DNA of 36,233 bases from Candidatus Dadabacteria bacterium UBA1144 (GTDB lineage Bacteria; Desulfobacterota_D; UBA1144), in assembly GCA_905181755.1 (NCBI GenBank), contig CAJIYY010000022.1:1-36233 (forward strand). Direction: 5' to 3'. Position numbers and translations under genes: made by a program. How positions within the stretch are numbered: the first letter of the stretch is position 1; the number at the start of each line of letters is the position of its first letter. The notes under the pieces are model-generated. The model worked only from the letters and a program-made list of their open reading frames with translations. It did no database searches and was not told where the DNA came from. Positions 25,189 through 29,563 of this stretch are shown here, in pieces.

Positions 25189-26434
25189 CCTGTAGTATTA
25201 CCTCGTTTTGAAAAAGCTGGACTATTAATTCTTTTTTTCTAATCAAACTAGACTTAGTACCTGAGACTAGAACTTCTGGAACCCTAGGTCTTGAATTATA
25301 ATTGGATGACATAACTGAGCCATATGCTCCAGCTGAATGAATTACAAGATTCTCGCCCAAATTTACTTCATTTAGATTAACATCATGCGCAATTACATCA
25401 CCGGTCTCGCAAATAGGTCCAACTATGTCGTATGACTCCATACTTCCTGAGGATTTTACAGATCGAGAAACTTTGTGAAATGCTCCATAAAGCGATGGTC
25501 TAAGAAGATCATTCATCCCTGCATCAACAATCAAAAAATTCTTTTCATTACTTGTTTTTTTATAAAGAGCTTTTGTAACTAAAAAGCCGGCATTCCCAAC
25601 AAGTGACCTACCAGGTTCCAATACCAGATTGCAGTCAATCTTTCTCATTATCTTAATAATTCTAGAAGCAAACTCCTGCTTTGTAGGGGGAGTGTCGCTG
25701 TCTTTATATTTTATTCCAAGACCTCCACCTATATCTACAAACTCAATATTAATCTTCAAATCTTTAAGTTGATAAAAAAGATTCTCTAATCTTTCCAAAG
25801 AATCTTCAAATGGTTTTAGATCAAAGATTTGAGACCCTATATGAGCATCAATTCCAACAACTTCAATATTTTTCATTCTTGAAGCCTCTACGTAAGCCTC
25901 AAATGAATCCTCAATTGCTATACCAAACTTACTAGTCTTTAGACCGGTGGAGATATAAGGGTGCGTCTTGGGGTCAATATCTGGATTAACTCGAATTGAT
26001 ATTCGCGCTCTAACTCCAAGTTGTCCAGAGACCCTATCAATTGCTCTTAATTCGTCGAAAGATTCTACATTAAAAAATAGAATCCCAAACTCCAAAGCCT
26101 TAATTATCTCGTTGTCTGATTTAGCTACGCCTGAGAAGACTACCTTCTTTGGATCAGCACCAACCTTCTTAATTCTTTCCAGTTCCCCTTCCGAAACTAT
26201 ATCAAAGCCAGACCCAAGAGAATTAAAAATATTTAATACTGACAAATTAGAATTAGCTTTTACTGAATAGCAAATTGTTGTTTTGGGATAACTCTCAAAG
26301 GCTTTTTCATACTCTAGAAATTCATTAATTAACATTTCTTTACTATAGACATAACAAGGTGTGCCAAATTCATTAGCTAAAGATTCAAAAGTAACATTTT
26401 CAATGGATAGATTATCCCCAATCATTTTTAACAT
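25181..26434 (-). CDS. lysA: Diaminopimelate decarboxylase
   Basis: A PLP enzyme (fold III) that decarboxylates meso-diaminopimelate to L-lysine. Seen: TICYSVKANSNLSVL with the Schiff-base Lys; GVDAHIGSQIFD in the form VVGIDAHIGSQIF; FVDIGGGLGIKY; LEPGRSLVGNAGFLV; VGPICETGDVIAHD with the catalytic Cys from the dimer partner; and AGAYGSVMSSNYNSRPR. Length 417 aa is typical. The ATG at 26432-26434 lies 7 bases after a TATAAT on the minus strand and has no ribosome-binding site, so a leaderless message is likely; an ATG three codons in is an alternative start. It is the first gene of the operon with exbB and exbD. Confidence 0.94.
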   Translation of the reverse strand: MLKMIGDNLSIENVTFESLANEFGTPCYVYSKEMLINEFLEYEKAFESYPKTTICYSVKANSNLSVLNIFNSLGSGFDIVSEGELERIKKVGADPKKVVFSGVAKSDNEIIKALEFGILFFNVESFDELRAIDRVSGQLGVRARISIRVNPDIDPKTHPYISTGLKTSKFGIAIEDSFEAYVEASRMKNIEVVGIDAHIGSQIFDLKPFEDSLERLENLFYQLKDLKINIEFVDIGGGLGIKYKDSDTPPTKQEFASRIIKIMRKIDCNLVLEPGRSLVGNAGFLVTKALYKKTSNEKNFLIVDAGMNDLLRPSLYGAFHKVSRSVKSSGSMESYDIVGPICETGDVIAHDVNLNEVNLGENLVIHSAGAYGSVMSSNYNSRPRVPEVLVSGTKSSLIRKKELIVQLFQNEVILQDE

Positions 26435-26441
26435 TTAAATT

Positions 26442-26470
26442 ATTATATACACAAGGTATGATTTTGATAA
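26442..26470 (-). promoter_or_regulatory. Predicted lysA promoter giving a near-leaderless transcript
   Basis: On the minus strand, TTATCA (plus 26465-26470) and TATAAT (plus 26442-26447) are 17 bp apart. The lysA ATG begins 7 bases downstream of the -10 box. The site would lie inside the ferredoxin gene if that gene started at 26458, which supports the later ferredoxin start at 26488. Confidence 0.5.
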
Positions 26471-26487
26471 GGAGATTCAACTTTAAA

Positions 26488-26775
26488 ATGAATAAATCAC
26501 ACAAAGTTACCTTTATCAAAACTGGCGAATCTATTGATATAGTCGAAGGAGATTCAATAGTAACAAGTTCAAACAAACAAGGATTAGACCTTCCATATAG
26601 CTGTATGCAAGGAATGTGCACTACATGTGTTGCTAAGATTAGAAAAGGAGATTTCAAATATATAGAAGAACCCGACCCTGATACGCTTAGCAAACAAGAA
26701 ATAGCCGAAAAATCAGTATTGCTATGTATAGCTACACCTTTAACGGACCTTTTAGTTGAATTAAATGAGGAATAA
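26488..26775 (+). CDS. 2Fe-2S ferredoxin, plant/cyanobacterial type
   Basis: 95 aa with the complete [2Fe-2S] motif: YSCMQGMCTTCVAKIRKGD (C-x4-C-x2-C) and the fourth Cys in SVLLCIATPL. It is cytoplasmic. I chose the ATG at 26488 because the N-terminus then matches the usual ferredoxin length. AAGGAG lies 13 bases upstream, which is longer than ideal. An ATG at 26458 in the same frame would add ten residues but would overlap the lysA promoter. The gene is divergent from lysA. It could be an electron donor to the sulfite reductase encoded at 29.6 kb, for which no flavoprotein subunit is present; that link is inference. Confidence 0.9.
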   Translation: MNKSHKVTFIKTGESIDIVEGDSIVTSSNKQGLDLPYSCMQGMCTTCVAKIRKGDFKYIEEPDPDTLSKQEIAEKSVLLCIATPLTDLLVELNEE

Positions 26776-26785
26776 TATTTACTTG

Positions 26786-26814
26786 TTGAATTTAAAATTT
26801 GGATTTGCTACAAT
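26786..26814 (+). promoter_or_regulatory. Strong predicted promoter of the 66-aa protein gene
   Basis: TTGAAT (26786-26791) and TACAAT (26809-26814) are separated by exactly 17 bp, with TGC directly before the -10 box (extended -10). The transcription start is expected near 26821, giving a short leader that contains TGGAGGTG, one of the best ribosome-binding sites in the window, placed about 5 bases before the ATG at 26842. Confidence 0.6.
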
Positions 26815-26841
26815 TGAGTATATCACCAATGGAGGTGCAAA

Positions 26842-27042
26842 ATGCCAGATAAACAAAATTCACCAATGAGAAATTGGGCTAGACAAGTAAATATAGATAC
26901 TGCAGTTTCAGCTCATGACCCTCAAAAAGCACGTGGATATGCAGGACATGTCCCTGGATTTCAAAACTGGGGTCGCTTAGTGGGTACAGACCTTGGAAGA
27001 CCTGAAAATCAGTCAAAATATAGAAGAGCTCCGAACCAATAA
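26842..27042 (+). CDS. Unknown 66-aa protein with duplicated NWxRxV motif
   Basis: I do not recognise this protein. It is small, soluble, basic and rich in Asn, Gln and Gly, with no hydrophobic segment and no Cys. It contains two copies of one short motif: RNWARQVNIDT near residues 10-20 and QNWGRLVGTDL near residues 41-51. The linker between them is AVSAHDPQKARGYAGHVPGF and the tail is Arg- and Pro-containing. Expression signals are unusually good: an extended -10 promoter with 17-bp spacing, TGGAGGTG before the ATG, and a hairpin terminator directly after. It is therefore a monocistronic and probably abundant protein. The repeated Trp-Arg motif suggests binding of RNA, DNA or another protein, but this is speculation. 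Confidence 0.75.
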   Translation: MPDKQNSPMRNWARQVNIDTAVSAHDPQKARGYAGHVPGFQNWGRLVGTDLGRPENQSKYRRAPNQ

Positions 27043-27054
27043 GACTTACTATCA

Positions 27055-27097
27055 AAAATGGCCAGAGATTTTAACTATTAGATTTGCTGGCCATTTT
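27055..27097 (+). terminator. Hairpin terminator after the 66-aa gene
   Basis: AAAATGGCCAG at 27055-27065 and CTGGCCATTTT at 27087-27097 form a perfect 11-bp stem with a 21-nt loop. Its 3' half ends in T4, followed by GAAATTTCTTTT. It begins 12 bases after the stop codon. The U-tract is short, so some read-through is possible. Confidence 0.6.
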
Positions 27098-27138
27098 GAA
27101 ATTTCTTTTATATAAACTATTATCGTATACTTTCATTC

Positions 27139-27558
27139 ATGTTCCCTAAGGCTCTATATTTCGTCGCTAGCTCTTTATTAGGCCTATATTTTGTCTACCT
27201 TTTCTACAGTAATGCTTTTTATCCTTTTGAATCAGTAGATCTGACTTATTACATCGATAATATTAATTTTTATCTTTCAAAGAACACTCTAAACACATAC
27301 TTTGTTCTCTTCTTATTTGGCCTACTTTTTTCTACTATATATCATCAGCTATCCAGAGTAATTCAAACTGGAAAAATCCTTAGAAGTCTAATTGTAACTT
27401 TAATAGTATTCTTGCTCTATATAGGCATTCTTGTATTACTGCTTGGCACAAGCAGGTTAGACTATATGAAGATATATCTGCTACAAGATATGCTAGCATT
27501 ACTTATCTTTTATTTAACCATATCTATAATGTACAGGAGGAATAAAATTGGAGATTAA
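27139..27558 (+). CDS. Hypothetical integral membrane protein, 139 aa
   Basis: I do not recognise this protein. Four hydrophobic helices are visible: residues ~5-27 (LYFVASSLLGLYFVYLFY), ~50-68 (TYFVLFLFGLLFSTIY), ~82-104 (LRSLIVTLIVFLLYIGIL) and ~112-132 (YLLQDMLALLIFYLTISI). Short basic loops and a basic C-terminus suggest a cytoplasmic tail. The ATG lies 7 bases after TATACT (27126-27131) with no ribosome-binding site, as for other likely leaderless genes here. The glutaredoxin gene begins within its last 11 bases, so the two are translationally coupled. No function can be proposed. Confidence 0.7.
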   Translation: MFPKALYFVASSLLGLYFVYLFYSNAFYPFESVDLTYYIDNINFYLSKNTLNTYFVLFLFGLLFSTIYHQLSRVIQTGKILRSLIVTLIVFLLYIGILVLLLGTSRLDYMKIYLLQDMLALLIFYLTISIMYRRNKIGD

Positions 27559-27784
27559 AATCTATTCAACAACTTCTTGCCCATTCTGTGTTGCAGCAAA
27601 GAATCTTTTATCGGGCAAAGATTTGGAATACATAGAGATTGACTTAACTTCTGATTTAGAGCTCAGGCTTGAAATGTCAACTAAATATAACTGTAGGACT
27701 GTTCCTATGATTGTTATTAATGGTGAGTTCATAGGAGGATTTGATGAATTGAATAAGTTAAATGCGGAAGGCAAGCTACCTTAA
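27548..27784 (+). CDS. Glutaredoxin
   Basis: 78 aa with a thioredoxin fold: beta strand IKIYSTTSCPFCVAAKNLL with the CPFC active site, YIEIDLT, then the cis-Pro motif CRTVPMIVINGEFIGGFDEL that binds glutathione in Grx-type proteins. The start is TTG at 27548, with AGGAGG seven bases upstream; no better in-frame start exists. It overlaps the membrane protein gene by 11 bp. Its stop codon shares four bases (TTAA) with the convergent SOD gene. It may reduce APS reductase or ribonucleotide reductase. Confidence 0.93.
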   Translation: MEIKIYSTTSCPFCVAAKNLLSGKDLEYIEIDLTSDLELRLEMSTKYNCRTVPMIVINGEFIGGFDELNKLNAEGKLP

Positions 27785-28278
27785 AGCTTCCGATTAATTT
27801 CTGCACAAGCAATTCTTCTTCCACCCTCAGAACTTTCATGAATAATAATAGAAGAGCCATTTGAGTCTAGAATCGTGAGTTCAGAACTTGGATTTAAATA
27901 AATATCTTTTAGGAAAATTATTTGCCCAAACTTCTTTAGTTTGCCTGTGTACTTGCTAACCTCATTCTTTACATAAATAGGCTTAAAGTCACCATAGAAA
28001 GTTCCATCTGTCTTCATTCCATGATGTCCGGATGAACTTGTAAATTCTGGGGGATTGCACTTTCCTACTTGATGGATATGCATAGCATAAAAACCCGGTT
28101 TTAATGTTTCAAGATGAATCCTAAAATTAGAACCCTTTCCTTGTTCAACTACCTCAACGCTTCCAATTTTAAGATTATTTGAGTTTATAAAGGTTCCTTC
28201 AGCTTGATATACTAGATTAGTACTATCGCAAGAAGTAAAACTAAGAATCATAATTAAAAACAAAATCTTACTGACCAA
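27781..28278 (-). CDS. Superoxide dismutase-like lipoprotein, Cu-only type
   Basis: 165 aa, exported lipoprotein: MVSKILFLIMILSFTSCD gives a lipobox (LSFTSC, Cys17) with Asp at +2. The Cu/Zn-SOD fold is recognisable from copper ligands MHIHQVG (His67, His69), GHHGM (His85 or 86) and IIIHES (His147), the disulfide pair CNPP (Cys74) and RIACAEI (Cys158), and the active-site Arg in GGRRIAC. The zinc loop is shortened: the two zinc-only histidines are absent (FYGD where HVGD is usual) and the electrostatic loop between His147 and the Arg is only a few residues. That is the pattern of Cu-only SODs. The start is TTG at 28278 with GGAGAG upstream, inside the trhO 3' end. An open frame further upstream is not needed. 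Confidence 0.82.
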   Translation of the reverse strand: MVSKILFLIMILSFTSCDSTNLVYQAEGTFINSNNLKIGSVEVVEQGKGSNFRIHLETLKPGFYAMHIHQVGKCNPPEFTSSSGHHGMKTDGTFYGDFKPIYVKNEVSKYTGKLKKFGQIIFLKDIYLNPSSELTILDSNGSSIIIHESSEGGRRIACAEINRKL

Positions 28279-29179
28279 TGTGAATCTCTCCTCTTTTTGC
28301 AGACAACTCAACTTGTTTTTGTCTCTCCTTGGATCTTCCAAGTTTTTCCTTAGATAGACCACCGTGACACTTGGGGCAAGATATACCTTTCTTGTATTTA
28401 GGATTACTCGTTTCGTCTTTCCTTAAAGGCTCACCACATCCATTACAATTCAAATAACTCCCTTCTTTTAAATCGTGCTCTATAGAAACTCGATTATCAA
28501 AAACAAAGCACTCACCTATCCACTTGGAATCTTTTCTTGGAACTGTTTCTAAATATTTTATTATCCCACCCTTCAAATGAAAAACTTCTTTAAAACCAGT
28601 CTTCAGCAAATATGCGCTTGCCTTTTCACATCTTATTCCACCAGTGCAAAACATAGCAATCTTTGTATCTTTTTTAACTTTGTACTTATTTATAAAACCC
28701 GGAAATTCTTTAAAATTTCTTACTTGTGGCAAAATGGCATTATGAAAAGTCCCAATAGATGTCTCATACTTATTTCTGGTATCAATTAAGATTAAATTTT
28801 CTTCAGCGATTAGATCATTCCAATCTTTAGGTTCAACATAGGTGCCGACAACCTCATTAGGGTTAGACAATTCCGGATACCCTAAGCTAATAAGCTCCTT
28901 TTTAATTTTTATTCTCAGCCTATTAAAAGGTTTTGATACAGAAGTAGAGAATTTAAAGTCCTCTAAGGCGAAATCTAATTTTTGGAAAAAATTTGTTACA
29001 ATTTCAATTGAGTCCTGAGATCCTGCAAGCATTCCATTGACTCCTTCTTTGGAGATAATAATTGTCCCTAAAACTGAGCATCTTCTGCAAAGAACAAAAA
29101 GCTGGTCACTTAATAAACCAGGGTCCTCTAAAGGAGTGAATTTGTAGAAACTAACTAATTGATAATTCGCCTTATTCAT
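28268..29179 (-). CDS. trhO: tRNA uridine(34) hydroxylase, rhodanese-like (YceA/UPF0176)
   Basis: TrhO oxygenates U34 of certain tRNAs to 5-hydroxyuridine. It has an N-terminal ferredoxin-like domain (QLVSFYKFTPLEDP, GTIIISKEGVNGMLAG), then a rhodanese domain with LIDTRNKYE and the catalytic loop MFCTGGIRCEKAS (Cys178 and Cys183), then a C-terminal zinc-ribbon-like segment CNGCGEPL...CPKCHGG, as in the longer family members. At 303 aa it is normal length. It overlaps the SOD gene by 11 bp. It is divergent from the sulfur operon leader; both would share the 29180-29250 promoter interval. Confidence 0.93.
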   Translation of the reverse strand: MNKANYQLVSFYKFTPLEDPGLLSDQLFVLCRRCSVLGTIIISKEGVNGMLAGSQDSIEIVTNFFQKLDFALEDFKFSTSVSKPFNRLRIKIKKELISLGYPELSNPNEVVGTYVEPKDWNDLIAEENLILIDTRNKYETSIGTFHNAILPQVRNFKEFPGFINKYKVKKDTKIAMFCTGGIRCEKASAYLLKTGFKEVFHLKGGIIKYLETVPRKDSKWIGECFVFDNRVSIEHDLKEGSYLNCNGCGEPLRKDETSNPKYKKGISCPKCHGGLSKEKLGRSKERQKQVELSAKRGEIHIGQ

Positions 29180-29218
29180 TAAAAATTAATAATATCATAT
29201 TATTATTTTTTAAAAAAC

Positions 29219-29248
29219 TTGCTGTTATATTAAACATAGTGCTATAAT
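29219..29248 (+). promoter_or_regulatory. Extended -10 promoter of the sulfur-assimilation operon
   Basis: TATAAT at 29243-29248 is preceded by TGC (extended -10), with TTGCTG at 29219-29224 as a partial -35 at 18 bp. The predicted transcription start is near 29254-29256, which is exactly the 5' side of the riboswitch P1 stem. That agreement supports both elements. Confidence 0.6.
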
Positions 29249-29253
29249 TTAAT

Positions 29254-29305
29254 TGTCGTCATTTAACTCTACTTGCAACGACATAAAATAAATGCTAAAC
29301 AGGGT
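29254..29305 (+). promoter_or_regulatory. SAM-II/SAM-V-type riboswitch (pseudoknot aptamer)
   Basis: P1 is TGTCGT (29254-29259) paired with ACGACA (29278-29283). The loop between them, CATTTAACTCTACTTGCA, matches the SAM-II core as I recall it (GATTTAACCGTATTGCA). The tail TAAAATAAATGCTAAACAGGG also matches (core: TGATAAATGTAGCTAAAAAGGG). The pseudoknot is formed by ACTCT in the loop (29266-29270) with AGGGT in the tail (29301-29305), with one wobble. The AGGG strand is the ribosome-binding site of the ATG at 29310, so ligand binding should block its translation, as in known SAM-II/V elements. A SAM switch before sulfate assimilation genes makes biological sense. Confidence 0.8.
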
Positions 29306-29309
29306 AAGG

Positions 29310-29366
29310 ATGCTGCTCAGTGTCTTTCTCTTTGAGTTACAAATTAAATTGTGGAGTTTGTTATGA
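29310..29366 (+). CDS. 18-codon leader ORF under riboswitch control
   Basis: The short frame begins with an ATG placed five bases after the AGGG of the riboswitch pseudoknot and encodes MLLSVFLFELQIKLWSLL. The peptide is hydrophobic and has no Cys. Its TGA overlaps the ATG of the next leader ORF (ATGA at 29363-29366), so ribosomes finishing here can re-initiate on it. The peptide probably matters less than its translation: it would deliver ribosomes to the second leader only when SAM is low. That it is translated at all is inferred from spacing and overlap. Confidence 0.5.
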   Translation: MLLSVFLFELQIKLWSLL

Positions 29367-29449
29367 TTAATGTTCAAAATCTTTTATCTGTAACAGAGAT
29401 TATTTCTTGTTACTTTAAGCACTCAAACTCTTGTTGTTGTAACAAATAA
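29363..29449 (+). CDS. 28-codon cysteine-rich leader peptide (CCC near the end)
   Basis: A short frame with its own GTGGAG ribosome-binding site (29351-29356) and ATG at 29363. The C-terminal half is SCYFKHSNSCCCNK: one Cys codon at 29408-29410 and three consecutive Cys codons (TGT TGT TGT, 29432-29440), three codons before the TAA. Four Cys in 28 residues, placed before a cysteine-biosynthesis operon, is the hallmark of a leader that senses charged Cys-tRNA by ribosome pausing. Comparable polycysteine leader ORFs are known from mycobacterial sulfur operons. It overlaps the previous leader ORF by 4 bp and ends 12 bp before a 10-bp stem. Confidence 0.65.
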   Translation: MINVQNLLSVTEIISCYFKHSNSCCCNK

Positions 29450-29461
29450 TAAAATAAGTCT

Positions 29462-29525
29462 AATTTGATATTTCGAATTAACGACTTTACGAACCGGCGA
29501 AAAATTTCGTCCGATATATCAAATT
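29462..29525 (+). promoter_or_regulatory. Structured leader element between Cys leader and sulfite reductase
   Basis: AATTTGATAT (29462-29471) pairs perfectly with ATATCAAATT (29516-29525), continued inward by TCG/CGA after one T-T mismatch. The enclosed part can form GG-CGAA...TTCG-TCC (29496-29512) or alternatively ACGA/TCGT and TTCG/CGAA pairings. The 3' strand can also pair with GATAT at 29526-29530, followed after CAC by T5 (29534-29538), as an alternative to the long stem. The gene's ribosome-binding site GGAGGG (29553-29558) is itself partly paired by AAACC/GGTTT (29546-29550 with 29557-29561). I do not recognise a known RNA family here. Confidence 0.5.
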
Positions 29526-29563
29526 GATATCACTTTTTAATATTAAAACCTTGGAGGGTTTAA

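Noticed and set aside
27781..28362. Longer SOD frame starting at 28362
   Set aside because: The extra basic residues destroy the lipoprotein signal layout and overlap deep into trhO; the TTG at 28278 with GGAGAG upstream gives a standard lipobox protein.
29516..29538. Intrinsic terminator from the short ATATC/GATAT hairpin and T5 before sulfite reductase
   Set aside because: Five A/T-rich pairs followed by CAC before the T5 are too weak to call a terminator. It is kept only as a possible alternative fold of the leader element.
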